Below are positions 1 to 11,380 of a DNA stretch of 64,000 nucleotides, piece by piece. Below the pieces are notes generated by a model. It saw nothing but the letters and a program-made list of their open reading frames with translations. It had not been told where the DNA came from and searched no databases. Each line of letters opens with the position of its first letter. Within the stretch, counting starts at the first letter, position 1. The translations under genes were made by a program, and so were the position numbers. This DNA is from Tanypteryx hageni (lineage: Eukaryota > Arthropoda > Insecta > Odonata > Petaluridae). The stretch is taken from the NCBI GenBank assembly GCA_028673005.1, contig CM054116.1, positions 96,450,207-96,514,206 of the forward strand. Reading direction: 5' to 3'.

Positions 1-467
1 CTGGGTAGTCTTTAATAAAGTTTATGTGGAATTACTAAATAAGTCTCTGTATTTTTGTATTACGAAGAAATTCCACCAAGTGATGCCTGAAACCATTAAC
101 TCAATGCAAATCCAAATCGAATGATTTTTGTCCAGTCACCAATCTATTGGTATTTATATTCATGCTTTAAATTACCTGTGGTAGTGGATTATTATTAGTT
201 TCTAGGAAGCTATTAGAATTTTCTTCATTCAGTCGTCATTCTCTTATTAACAAGTACAAAAGTTGTTTCTAAATAAAGTTTTATTTTTAACAGTTAAATT
301 TTGATTAATTTGGTGTAAGTACAAATTTAAAGAGCTATGTAACATTTATAGATTTGTCTTGCATCACCTTGCTATAACTAGTGTAGTTTTCCTTGAATGA
401 TGAAGTTTTTCCCAAACATCCGAGTAGAGAAGTTTTTCCAATATTAAATGTTTTTGTATTTCTCTAG
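1..467 (+). other. Intron upstream of the thioredoxin last exon
   Basis: AT-rich non-coding sequence running up to the acceptor at 466-467. I see no repeat family or second exon in it. Confidence 0.6.
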
Positions 468-584
468 GTTGCCTCAGTCCCAGTTCTGCTTGCCATAAAA
501 AATGGAAAGGAACAAATGCGTTTAGTGGGATTACAAGATACTGATAAACTGAAGGCATTTGTTGAACAAGCAATGAAAAATTAA
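468..584 (+). CDS. TXN2: Mitochondrial thioredoxin 2, last coding exon (partial gene)
   Basis: The exon follows a tttctctAG acceptor at 466-467 and encodes 38 residues ending in TAA at 582-584. The peptide starts VASVPVLLAIKNGKE and continues with a VGLQDTDKLKAF stretch. This is the C-terminal part of a thioredoxin fold: the cis-proline (SVP) that faces the active site, the strand before NGK, the VG turn and the last amphipathic helix. The wording is closest to the mitochondrial thioredoxin 2 type, a matrix disulfide reductase fed by thioredoxin reductase. The CxxC active site and the targeting peptide must lie in upstream exons outside the window. A cytosolic thioredoxin paralogue is the alternative. 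The phase at the acceptor looks like 0, but the previous exon is not visible. Confidence 0.8.
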   Translation, partial: VASVPVLLAIKNGKEQMRLVGLQDTDKLKAFVEQAMKN

Positions 585-767
585 AAAAATGGCATTGAGG
601 ATAATGTTCTTCAACATGAAATTGGCCTGTATTTAAGAAAATCTGTGTACAAATAGTAAAAAATAAGTATAAAAAGTTGACTAATAATTTTATTATTGAA
701 ATAATTTATTATTGCAAAAACTTTAGGAAACAACTTAATGTACAAAGCTAATTCAATTTGAATCATT

Positions 768-773
768 AATAAA
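768..773 (+). terminator. Polyadenylation signal AATAAA, thioredoxin gene
   Basis: AATAAA lies 184 bases after the TAA stop of the thioredoxin exon. A second AATAAA is at 1155-1160. Either could end the transcript. The rest of 585-1207 is AT-rich 3' UTR or intergenic DNA with no recognisable feature. Confidence 0.5.
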
Positions 774-1207
774 TGCAACAATGATTATCATCCATCACTG
801 AAAGTTCAAGATGGTTCTGTAAATTTTCCTTTATTATCTCTGATAAATATTGGTACATACAACTAAAGGCAGCAAATTTTTACTGGTCTTTTTATTTTAA
901 CCTACTGTAATTGTATGTAAATAGAAACATTAAATTCAGATGTAAATGTGTTTTTATTTATACCTCCTGTTGAAATAATCTTTCCTATATTGCGAATAGT
1001 ACATCACGTGTTTTAATATTTTGATGATCTAATTTGTAGCATGTAATTTGCACAATGTTAATTCTGGACAATATTGAAATCATAATTGCCTTTAAACTGA
1101 GAAGTTTTGAAGATTACACTTTTTAATATGACATTTTAGAATTGATTTAGCTTAAATAAATTAATGTTAATTTTTATGTGAAGAATTTCATTTATCACCC
1201 TCCAAAT

Positions 1208-1900
1208 ACAGAAAAACCTTGTTAATTCGATATTGGATAATTTGGCATCTAATAATTCGAAGTCGTTACTATTCCCCCTCTGACGGAGTAGGATTTTGTG
1301 AGGTTTTTTGGAATGTTTATTTTGAAGTACAGTTAATTTTTAATTCCAATACAATATTTGACCCCATAGAGTGCTTAACCTAAGCTTATTTCGGAACTGA
1401 GTTTGAAAGTGGTCTCGTACCATTACAGTCAAGTCTAATTAGTTAATCCGACTAACTAACTGCTGTTCGATGAATAGGTTCTGAACAGCAATTTTATTTA
1501 TGGATCTCCTGTGTTTTTTCTCTATGTTATTTGAGAATTGGAAACCATTGGGAAAGGCCCAATCATAGTTCTTGGAGAGGACGGGACTTGATTTTAAGTG
1601 CTCAACTGGATGGTTTCAGCATTTCCAAAAGCGGTGTAATATAGTGGGGTGGTGCATGAGTGGCAAAGTATCATCAGTTAACACTATAGCTGCTGATAAT
1701 TGGCAAGAAAGTATCAAACCAATTCTTTGTATTTACAAGCAGGACATCTTCAACTGTGATGAAACTGCTTTGTTTTATAATTTGGAATCAGAGCGGAGGT
1801 TTGTGTTCAAAGGTGAAACGCCTGGAAAAATCCAAAGAAAGATTAACCATCTTTGCACTGATACGCAACTCTCATTTACATTAATCTCATAATTCTCAAG
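1208..1900 (+). mobile_element. Tigger/pogo-type transposon remnant with broken transposase
   Basis: The left edge has a Tigger-like terminal sequence (cagaaaaaccttgttaattc). An open stretch at 1572-1892 encodes a helix-turn-helix segment (STGWFQHFQKR) followed by FNCDETALFYNL, the first catalytic aspartate motif of pogo-family DDD transposases, and VFKGETPGK. The remainder of the catalytic core is absent, so this is an internally deleted copy. The right terminus is not clear. Confidence 0.7.
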
Positions 1901-2708
1901 TTACTTAGGATAGAAAAACGATATGATACCTCTTAAGTGACAGCTGCTGGCAACATGAAATCAAATATAACACAATAGTAAAGTGACAAGGAAATGCTTA
2001 CAACTATATTGGTGTGAAATTATACAAAGCAGAAATATACAAAAATATACTCAGTAGAATTGTCCACTTGGAGGGATAACAAAACGATACGAAAAGTAGT
2101 GGACTAACAAGGAAATTTTCCCCTGCCTGGTTTAAGGCTGATCTCTCGCTGATTGCCTGTCCTCAAGTTCTCTCTGTCTCCTTCCCCAGGTTCGACACTT
2201 GTGACTGACGGGTCGCATTCTGCAACGTTGCCAGGTTGGAAGTCTGCTCGTTCGATGTTCTCGAGAAGAGGGCGCAGCACCCGCAAAAGTCTATTGGTTA
2301 AATTGCACGATGGTAGCGTTCTCTTCTGGGCTAATGTCTGTTGCTTATAAAAGTAGGGACTGTGTACATATGTGCAAAGCCGAAGTACGAGCGTGCATGC
2401 GTATGCAGGGGTGCATTGTTTGCTGGAGTGAAAAACTGATGGGGAACTCGATGAACTGTTTGAGGGTAAAATGCTGCAGCACCAAAACTTGAAGTTTCAA
2501 GCCTTTGCTCGCTAGTATGCATATGAATGTCATTGCCAAGCAGGTGTTGGATAGTTGAGTAAGTTAGATCACAAAACTCAATGCCAGATGTCATAAAACA
2601 TTTAATGATCAAATAGATACATATATGCATTAATATCGACCTGAAAATTAGTGATTGTAAAGTTGTTTTTGGTTTGTATTTATGGCCAATCAACCTCTTG
2701 GATTATTA
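1901..2708. other. Intergenic stretch without recognised gene
   Basis: 2104-2530 is somewhat richer in GC than its surroundings and carries short overlapping open frames on both strands that resemble nothing I know. It could be an old LTR or transposon fragment. No supported feature. Confidence 0.3.
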
Positions 2709-2957
2709 TAGCCATAACTCCTTCCACACCAAATACATAAGGGAAGAGAGAAACCCGGTGCCGATGTTAGGCTACTCTTTATGAAGTGCACCAAGGGGGG
2801 TAACTGCTTTACTTACTTCCCTTCCGAAGGTTGGAGCGCCAACTTGTGCAGTCTCCTCAAAGCACACAAGTAGGGTACCAGACAATCCCAGATAGAACAA
2901 TCCAAACTCCGTTGGATTTGAACCTGGGACCACTGCATGAAAGGCCAACATTCTAAA
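2709..2957 (-). mobile_element. SINE-A copy 1 (tRNA-derived)
   Basis: Read on the minus strand, the element starts with a tRNA-like head: a degenerate A box, then GGTTCAAATCC as B box (complement of 2919-2929), then a body shared with the copies at 8240-8465 and 32395-32600. Shared landmarks on the + strand are CTTCCACACC, GCACCAAGG, CTTCCGAAGG/CTTCCAAAGG and CTCCTCAAAG. It ends near the GGTGTGGAAG motif. It is diverged and not flanked by an obvious target duplication. Confidence 0.7.
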
Positions 2958-5237
2958 TTAATATACCATAATTACTTGATTGTAAGCCACCTTTTATTGC
3001 CATTTTCCCCCATTCAAAAATGACTCTCGACTTAGTCGAGTTCATTCTAAAATCAACGTAAAAATAGGACGAACTTAAAACTTGCAGGGTATATTGGGAC
3101 ATGGAAGATGGAACAAAAAGAGATTTATGTGCAAAATATAGCATAAAATCCATTATTCATTGATAATAATAGAAAATTTGTCATTAACAGACGATTCTGC
3201 CTTTGTGCACTAAGCCTGTTCTTGTCTACTTGTGCCTTGAGGGTATAGCCATACAAGGGTTTTTTTCCCAACCGATTCTGGATGAAAAAAAATGCAGGGA
3301 TTGGATCCAATGGAAACAGTGCTTGGTGGTCACATGGACAAAAATTTCCCATCCTTGTAAACAGAAGTGCTACATTTCGAATTTTTAATTCAATTTTCAG
3401 ATGTAGCTGGGCAATGACACCAGAAGATTCACCTCCACCAAAGCTTCTCAACCACCAGTATTTCTCAGTGAGCCCATACCGCACTTTTGCGTATACATCC
3501 GTGTCATGAGAACTAAAAATGTTATGGGAATGGTCTTTTTAAAAAAATAAATTTCAAAATTTCTGCACATTTTGTTCACTCATTGTATCCCTCTAAATCA
3601 ATTAAGGAATAAATTTCCTGCAGACCAACTTTTTCATTTCTCCAGAAAAGTTTTGCGGAAAATAATTTTATTAAATTTTTAAAGGGGTCTGATTAACATA
3701 TATTTATCATTTATATAACTGTTAGTAACAATCTTTCAAGAGATAACAAAAATGTTCCTATTGTATCAGTAGAAGCCAATATATGAGGTATGCTAATAAT
3801 AGATTTTTTAAAACTCTTAGGGTGCGGAAATGTTTAGTTTTTCTAACTTAATAATTTTTCATTTTTGCACCCTCCAATTTCTGAGCTTGGGAAAGCATTG
3901 ATCACACAAATCATAGATTTTTTGGACTGTTATTTGATTTACAGGCATTCCTCGCATAACGACAGTCGCTCTATGGCTACGATGCCCCAACATTGTGATT
4001 TTTCCGCTCTTGTGGCATGCTCAATTCATGATAGCGATGCTGGGACTAGTCATTATGCATATCATTTGTGATGTAGTCTCAGGCTTCCCACTTTGATTTT
4101 CAAAAAACCACGCTTTTCCATGGAGTAAATCAACGTCATTTTGCAAGAAATGTATATGTCTAACCACAATATTCACCCGCTTATGCCATGCAGGACAGTC
4201 GTTTATCTGATAGAATAAGTACAGTCAATAGGTGATATTGAATTTTTGGGGTTAGTAAAAACAGCAGTCAGCTTATAATCAAGTAAATACAGCAGTTCTT
4301 TCAACATATATCATAGGTATATGAATAAAATCTGTTGTTGAAATAAAACTGCCAAAATTCATTTAACACAAAGATTTGCAAATCCAACTCAAATTTTGGA
4401 TATTCTGCTTCTAATTAAATCCAAATAGCAGTGTAAGTTAACAGAACAGAACCCTAAATGTATGTTAAAAGAAAAGAATATTAATTTTAGATTGAAAATA
4501 ATTAAATTGTTTTACAATTCCCATACAAATACATCAATTGTTTCTTTCATTACATTTTAATTTTCACAACTTTACCTAACCTAACAGTTTTTTAGGCAAA
4601 ACAATTGTTATTTTATTTGTTAATCCACATAATTATGCTGAATCAGCAACGAATAATTTTCACCTCAAAAAGCAAAAAAATTTGAGTTCAAAACAAATCT
4701 GTAGGCTGATTCAACACATTTGAAAATTAGCAGAGAATAATTAATTTTTGTTCTTTTAGGTATTCTTTAGTTCAAATCCCAAATTTGTATGACGATTATA
4801 AGTTATATTAAAATGCTAATAAAATATATGCAACATCCTTCCCCATGTCAATCGAATGGAGGAATGAAATGGTCCTGAAATCGAGCCCATGACATTACTG
4901 TAAACTTAAAAGTCTAAATATTAAAAGGGGTAAGGTCAAGTAAAGTATGATTTAATTTGGAATTGCCGTTCTTGACATGAGCTTTTTTATATTTGAACAG
5001 TCAACTCCATATATCATTCCCAACAAGACTGACTTGAGCTTTTATTATAAAGATAGTATTAGCTATTATTACTACATTAAATTTACAAAATAACATGGTG
5101 CAATTTGTGCTCCTGATTTATTATGATATGGAGGAACATAAGTAATTGCAGAAAGAGGTAATGCAAAAATATATTTCTTTAAATGAGGAAATATAAAGGT
5201 AACTGTAAGGTTTTTAAGCAAATTAATAATTCATACG
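2958..5237. other. Intergenic, 2.3 kb, mostly unassigned
   Basis: AT-rich sequence. At 3940-3965 there is TA followed by CAGGCATTCCTCGCATAACG, which looks like the left end of a Tigger MITE, but I could not find a matching right end. An open frame at 3125-3484 on the minus strand has no recognisable motif. Confidence 0.35.
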
Positions 5238-6203
5238 ATAGCGACTGTCTACAAAATTGTCTTTCGAAGATTTCCGACGTGTCAAATATGGAAATTAACA
5301 CCAAATCCTAATAAATGTACGCTTCTCTCTTTCACTCTACGAAAAAAGCCTATCGCTACTTTCTATTCCCTTAGTGACACTCCAATCCGGAAGGTCTTCT
5401 CTCAAAAAGATCTTGGCGTAATCTTTGATACAAAATTATCTTTCTCTCTCCACATTGATAAAACCACATCTAAGGCCATGTCTATTCTTAGTCTTCTATG
5501 CCGATTTAAGGAGATAAATGAACCTTTAGCACTTAAATCATTTTTCTCAGCCTTCCTTCTCCCAATCCTGGACTACTGCTGTCCCGTGTGGGCCACAGCA
5601 TCTCCGACTACACTCAAGTGTCTTGATCGTCCATTAAATTTCTTCCTTGCGATCGCAAGGAACCGTGTTCCTGCATTCCGTTTGCTAAGTAAACAAGGTG
5701 TTCTCGCCGCTCTTAAACTGCGTCCTCTGCATCTCAGGCGGCAATATTTTGATTTCCATTTCATTCACACTGCGGTGAATGGTCTCTACAGGTCCACTGA
5801 TATTTGTTCTTTTTTTTCTCTACGTGTCCCATCACGTTCCACTCGTTTGTGCTCTCTTTCATCTTCCGCATTTCCGGCTATCTATATCCCAAAGGTCGCT
5901 TTTTTACCGCATTCCCACCTCATTTAATGCTTTACAAAAGGTAGCACCCTCGCTGGATATTACATGTAGGTCCTCGCTTCTCCGTGCCTCCACAGGTGGC
6001 GAATGTCTCTGAAAAGCTGTCTTGTTTCTGCAATTTTTATTTTTATTACATCCATCTTATGTGTGTTAATTTGTTTTTATATATATTTTGATATGTATAG
6101 GTATTTTGTTATATATATATATATATTTTTAAAATATTGTTTTGGGTGTATCCAATGTAAAGGCCAATGTGCTGTTTTTGGACCAAAATAAATAAATAAA
6201 AAC
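5238..6203 (+). mobile_element. 5'-truncated LINE, C-terminal reverse transcriptase and 3' tail
   Basis: The sequence encodes the end of a non-LTR reverse transcriptase. In order: DCLQNCLSKISDVSNM, then (after a +1 shift) NPNKCTLLSF, KDLGVIFDTKLSF, and the region LPILDYCCPVW at 5478-5927. A second shift moves the frame to one containing RIPTSFNALQ. These are typical of the thumb and C-terminus of Jockey/CR1-like LINEs. The catalytic YxDD box lies upstream of the truncation point. The 3' end is a short (AAAT)n tail at 6185-6203. The preceding 3' UTR resembles the 3' end of SINE-B at 18595-18646. At least two frameshifts make it a dead copy. Confidence 0.85.
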
Positions 6204-6717
6204 ACAAATTCACAAGTCTCCTTTGACTATTTCTTTGAGAAATAATCTGTAATTTTAGCTGCTTCTACCACCAATCCCAGGGCCATTTGGAGCCCATGGG
6301 CCCTTTTTTGAGGCCCCCCATTTGCAGAGCATTTCTTATTTATCAAATTTTTGCATTGATTGTCAAATGTTGCAATGGTTACTACCCATCTGATTTCATA
6401 AAGAATAAAAATATACAGTATTATGCTATTTAGCAGTGGGTGGCTGGGGAGTATAAAGAAATACTGGAAAAATTAAAATATTAAATAAAAAGTATAAAGT
6501 AAACACGATTTCATATTATACATTTATTAAAAATTCAATGTAAAAATCCAAGTTGGCTATTTTTTCTTTTTCTATCCTCATGTATAATAGTTCATAAGTA
6601 TTTCTGACTTTTGAGTCTGTTTTATTTCTCCTCTCAAATTTTGAGGTCCCCATCTAAAGTGAGGACCTGGGCCAAGTCCCTTGTTGCCTCCCCCTTAAGA
6701 TGGCTAGACACACTAGA
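6204..6717. repeat. Old repeat with GGCCC-rich ends
   Basis: Between two LINE fragments lies a segment with CAGGGCCATTTGGAGCCCAT near 6280 and GGACCTGGGCCAAGTCCC near 6665. These look like degraded hAT-type ends similar in style to the copy at 57503-58677. I cannot set exact borders. Confidence 0.3.
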
Positions 6718-7240
6718 CCTAACCAAGGAAGTTATTTTGCATAGCAGATGTCAGGGAGCTCATTAATGCATGCAAGGGATAAAAAAGGAACCCAATACTG
6801 AGCCCTGAGATACTATTTTAGTGAGAGAAGTACGTTTGATACCACATTTATTGATCTCTACATGCTGTAATCTATTTGACTTATTAGCAATGCAATTGAT
6901 TCCCAGCCTAAGAAGTTTATTTAAGAGCAACTCATGAATAACATTATCAAAGGCTTTGCTAAAACTGAAATTGTAAATATAGATTTCATTCTTTTATCCA
7001 ATGCTGATTGAACTGGTTGTTTTGTATAATACAGAAATGGTTGACTTGTGTGGCCAAAAGCTATGCTGATTTGAGTAAAATATTTTAGCAGATTAAAAGT
7101 AAGCTATTAGTGGATTATAAAATACTTCTTCAAAAGTTTTCGAAAACTGATTTTGGAACAAGTTGATATCATGTGAACTTCCTTTTTTCTTATATAATGG
7201 AATTACCTTGGAGATTTGGGCATACTAGGAAAGAACCAAC
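6718..7240 (-). mobile_element. LINE reverse transcriptase fragment
   Basis: On the minus strand the translation gives, in order, SKVIPLYKKKGSSHDIN, YSNQHSFWPHKST, SFSKAFDNVIHELLLNKLL, VEINKC and VSQGSVLG, ending near INELPDICYAK after a frameshift. These are the fingers and palm blocks of a non-LTR reverse transcriptase: the NQHGF-like, SKAFDxVxH, and xPQGSxLGP-like motifs. The copy has several stops and lacks both ends. It belongs to a different part of the protein from the + strand fragment at 5238-6203, so the two are separate insertions. Confidence 0.85.
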
Positions 7241-8239
7241 ACTGTAGTGAGTTATTAATTAGGTGTTGGAAAGAGGGCTTGGTTATGTCAAAACAGCAAG
7301 TTACAATAGAATTAGGTATTTCATATATTCCAGAGCTATATTTTAAGCCGATATAATGAATACACCACCTTTTTGAACTTCACGAATAATTGGTTTCGGA
7401 AAACTGATGCGAAATGCAAATTCGCGAAATGAAAGTCCTATTTTCCCATAAGACACAATGTTATTATGGGAGTACAGTTCCTAATCAATCTAAAAATTTT
7501 GCTTTTTTATCATAAGTAATGGTATGGTACAACATAAGTATTTATTAATTAGTCTGTAAAAAATAATTTTTCAAAAAACAAATCGTGTTTATGCTTTGGT
7601 CACTAAGACTCTCTTTTAATAGTGATTAAATTCCCGGCCAAAGATAATAAGTGGTCACTTTCTGTTGAAGTAGGCTGAATACTTGTAAAGCATTCCAGAA
7701 TGTGTTTTAGGTTTGCTGGAATCATGCCAGTATTTTCATATATGTTTATCTCTTTTCCTAGTGATGTTGTTTAAATTTTCATCCACTGGCATTGTTTTTA
7801 GAGCTTTTTCTATATTACTTCTCAGCAGTTCAGGAAGAGTATCACCACATGAAGAGGTTTTATTTTTCAGTGCAGCAGCTGCTTCGTTTTCATCATGCAA
7901 TGTATTTTCCGAATAAGACAAAACTGACTTACAAAAACTTTAGCTGCATATTTTTTGGCAGTTTTTACAATATCATTCTTGGAGGTCATTTTCAAGAAAT
8001 TGTTTGACCCTCCTGTTGTTTTCAGTGTTTGCAGATTTTGTAAAAGCTTAATTAGAGATACAATATTACTATTTATTTTTGATTAATGCAGCCCTTTAAC
8101 GTGATTGAGATTTATTTTGCAATAGCACTTTCTTGAGCAGGGTTCGTTACTTAGGCTCGATCTTTTTTTCATAAAAAGCTTAAGCTCGAGCCAAGTGTAT
8201 ATTGGCGAGTAAGCTCAAATTGTTTGACTCGAGCCAGCA
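7241..8239. other. Intergenic, unassigned
   Basis: A stretch at 7380-7440 with TTCGCGAAATG-type words suggests an old DNA transposon end. Open frames on both strands at 7713-8007 have no recognisable domain. Nothing firm. Confidence 0.3.
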
Positions 8240-8465
8240 GCTCTACTCTCAGAGGAGGAAGGAAATCCGGTGCCAAAGAGCACCAAGAGGGCCAACTGCT
8301 TGACGTCCCTTCCAAAGGACAAAGTGCTGACTTAGGCGATTTCCTCAAAGGACAAAAGTAGGAGACTGGACAATCCCATATTGAAAACTCTGACCTCTTC
8401 TGGATTTGAACCTGGGATCGCTGCATGGAAGGCCAACGCTCTAACCAATCCGCCACTGCCACCTC
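8240..8465 (-). mobile_element. SINE-A copy 2, best preserved head
   Basis: The minus strand begins at about 8463 with a tRNA-like head: GGTGGCAGTGGCGGATTGG, an A-box region with TTAGAGCG, and GGTTCAAATCC as B box (complement of 8402-8412). The body matches copies 1 and 3: TCCTTTGAGGAAAT, TTGGAAGGGA, CACCGGATTTCC. This copy defines the family as a Pol III tRNA-derived SINE. The 3' end lies near 8240. Confidence 0.8.
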
Positions 8466-9851
8466 TGATCAATTAGTGAAAAAAGAGCCATTTTGCCAAG
8501 AAGCCTTTCCGCTCAACTATCCCCTTTAAGTCTATCTACATTACGAAAGCACAAAAAATATATCATTCCAGTTTTTCCAGCTTATGCCCCAATATTTTTT
8601 CTTCAGAACTCATCCAGTCCCAGTTTTCACCCCTGAAAATTTGGGCACCCTAGTCCAGAAGGGCCATATGGCATAGGCCTCAAGCTCAAGGGTGCCCAAA
8701 TTTGCATTTGAATGGACTCGGTGCTTTATATCAACTGAGAAATTTCACAAAAATTAGATTTTTCCTCAATAATTGGTACATTTGCATGGAAAAGGGCTAG
8801 AATAGCATTTTATAATTAAAAAATATACAAATTTCATTTCACTATTCTTTGGATAATGATTGTCTTATTTTGTTTTCATGAGCTTTTATTTTATTATGGC
8901 CAGGGACCTCAAAATCTGGAAGTGGTCCGGGCCTCTCCAAACCTCAGAGATGGCCTGAGTACAAACCAGATTCAGACCACATAACCAATGTACAGTGCCA
9001 GGTTAGGGCCTAAACTTTTAGCCCATGCAGACCTATATCTATGGCTCTTATCATTGGACAGGCTTTCTCAAAAGCTAACACTCATTCTGAAGTTAAACTA
9101 ATTTCTGTGAGACTTCTGAGCATAGAATGAATTTCATCATAACCACCTCCAAACTGTGTGGGGCAAGCAATACATGGGACTGACTTAGCAAGTGTGAATT
9201 TCCATATTGTAGTTTCACAGGATACTGAAGATCTGTACATGGGAGCTTTCTTATTATTTTAAGGCTTAAAATAAATCAATTATTTGATGCCATGATAAAA
9301 TGTGACTACAACTGATATTATAAAATCTTAATTCAGAACGCATGCTGTCTTGTTCAAAATCAAGATGAGATTTTCTTTGACCCTTCAAGGTTAAGCCAGT
9401 ATCTAAGTTTCAGTTTTACATACTGCTGACCTTCAACTCAACGAAAACAGACCAAAAATAAGCACTGAAATAAGTATTTATAATTAGTATAGTAATTACC
9501 TCCCTAAATAGAATCAAACAAGTGAGGTAAGAATTGCAGAACAAATTACATAAGGATCTTTTTTTAACCGACTGCTATCTTTCCACCAGAGTAAAGAATC
9601 ACAGACGCGACAAATTGCTGGTTGCCTATATTTGTAGCAATATGCATTTCTGATTTTTTTCGTTTCCTCCCTAGCAGTTGATCCTAGATCAACCAAATTT
9701 TTATCATTTCTAGTTCTCATATAGACCACTCAATCCTGAAAATTTGGCTTCTCCAAGTTGTAGGATTCAGGAGATATTTCCCGTACGGACGGTCAAACAA
9801 ACAGAATGCATAAGCGCTTTTAATAAAAAAATCTGATGTGGCCACCACATG
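8466..9851. other. Intergenic, unassigned
   Basis: AT-rich. No open frame with a recognisable domain and no clear repeat border. The stretch 8640-9060 has the uneven composition of old repeat DNA. Confidence 0.3.
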
Positions 9852-10734
9852 ACTTTCTCCATACCTATAACATTTCTAAAAATTCCAAATAGGTTAAATG
9901 ATGATGAATATTTTATGGCACTGCGAAAAAAATTTAAAGATATCACAAAGAACCGAAATAGACTCATACCGTAACCTTCTGTTATTGGATATAGCCAGGA
10001 ATCACTAACAATTAAGAAAATAAAAAGGAGCATTACTAAGACGTAACTAAGCATCAATTGTTAACAATAATCGCCGGTAGGTGGTGGCAGCTAAAACATA
10101 AATTTTTAAAATCTCTTAAACAATGCATTATATGGGAAAATGTTTCAAATAAAAGTTGTAAAAAATTAAATTTCCTACATAATTTATTCCAGTACAGTTT
10201 TACATTTATCAAATATTAAAGCAAATATTTCAAAATAACGGATAAGTGACAAAGAGTTAACACCCACTTCAATTGCTAATAATAGTCGTCGGTAGGTGGC
10301 ATGGTGGTGGCAGATAAAATATAAGATATCTCTTAAACAATGCATTATATGGAAAAATGCTTCAAACAAAGGTTGTAAAATATTAAATTTTCTACAACTT
10401 TTATACCGATACATATTTACATTAATCAAATATTAAAGCAGATATTTCAGAAAAACGGATGCGACAAGTCAACACCCCCTTTAGGTGGACCAATCTTTAC
10501 CAAAAACTAATCAGTTCTTGCGACTGACACAAAAATGTCAAATATAAAATTTCGTGTTGATCTGATTAATAGTTTTTGAGTTCGAGCAACCACAAAAAAC
10601 TTGCATACACACAGACATCATCGAGAGAATGGTCAAAACGTGTTCAGGGGACCTCAAAACGTGATTTCCGTTGAAATCTCGAAATCGTTTTTCATGAAAA
10701 CAATACTTTCCCCTATACTATGTATGGAGAAAGT
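9852..10734 (-). repeat. ACTTTCTCCATA repeat, copy 1, with internal tandem duplication
   Basis: The segment is bounded by ACTTTCTCCATA at 9852-9863 and its complement TATGGAGAAAGT at 10723-10734. Read on the minus strand it matches the + strand copies at 60525-61130 (nearly full) and 45321-45520 (start only). Shared landmarks are GAAAGTATTGTTTTCATGAA, GATGATGTCTGTGTGT, GATTAGTTTTTGGTAAA and CTGCCACCACC. A unit of about 215 bp (10062-10277 and 10271-10494) is duplicated in tandem. Similarity to copy 3 continues about 20 bp past the 9852 end, so the true border is uncertain. No coding capacity; class unknown. Confidence 0.7.
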
Positions 10735-11022
10735 AAAAAGCTGAAAACAGTAATACTGTTCAATGTGCCATAAAAAGAATTTCTGACATGCTAATGAATG
10801 ACTGCAAGAGAAAACTTTGGTAAATTTCTATTCAGTTGAGAACTTGAATTAAAAGTGTTGATGTAGAATCCGTGATACACTCATATTTAAAGTAGCAAGA
10901 GAATCTCTGATCAACTTTGGAAGATGGCCTTCTTTAAGGATTTATACTTATGCTATAATATATAAGTTGATTTGACTGTTGGCCATTAATAGGTGGCTGC
11001 TTTTAAATCGTATCAATTATAA
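10735..11022. other. Intergenic, unassigned
   Basis: AT-rich spacer between the ACTTTCTCCATA repeat and the open frames at 11023-11380. Nothing recognised. Confidence 0.3.
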
Positions 11023-11380
11023 TTATGTTATCAATGACCAATTCGGTTCCAACACAGAAGTTTGTGGGGCTCGGTTTGGGTGGAATTTAAATGCACATCT
11101 GTTGAAGTTATCTCTAGCTCCTAGAACCAACTGAAGTGTACCCGCACGTTCTGAAAATCCATTTCCACCCATAAAAACTAAACCAGTTGTTGCTGGGTGT
11201 ATACAAAGTAACAGCATTTAATTGGTTGGACTCATTAGGGTCAGGATTCACCCATTGCACCACTTCACAGAAATCTTGTAACGAGACGTTTCCTGAATGT
11301 TCCTCGAACACAAACACGATTCCAAAAAATATTTACAAAATTTACTTCGCACATCTTTATCGTTTGGCTAATAATTTACT
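11023..11380 (-). other. Possible coding remnant or unrecognised exon
   Basis: The minus strand has two overlapping frames whose composition looks protein-like. One reads FEEHSGNVSLQDFCEVVQW and goes on to NAVTLYTPSNNWF (11114-11317). The other reads FSERAGTLQLVLGARDNF then RCAFKFHPNRAPQ and stops at 11023. The base composition is higher in GC than the flanks. A single frameshift around 11150-11180 would join them. I do not recognise the family. It could be a decayed transposon gene, a retro-pseudogene or part of a real divergent gene upstream of MARCH6. Confidence 0.3.

Noticed and set aside
3125..3484. 119-codon minus-strand frame
   Set aside because: No recognisable domain, overlapped by similar-sized frames on the other strand in AT-rich repeat-like DNA.
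3942..4230. Tigger MITE starting CAGGCATTCCTCGCATAACG
   Set aside because: Only the left end is convincing; no matching right end was found within 2 kb.
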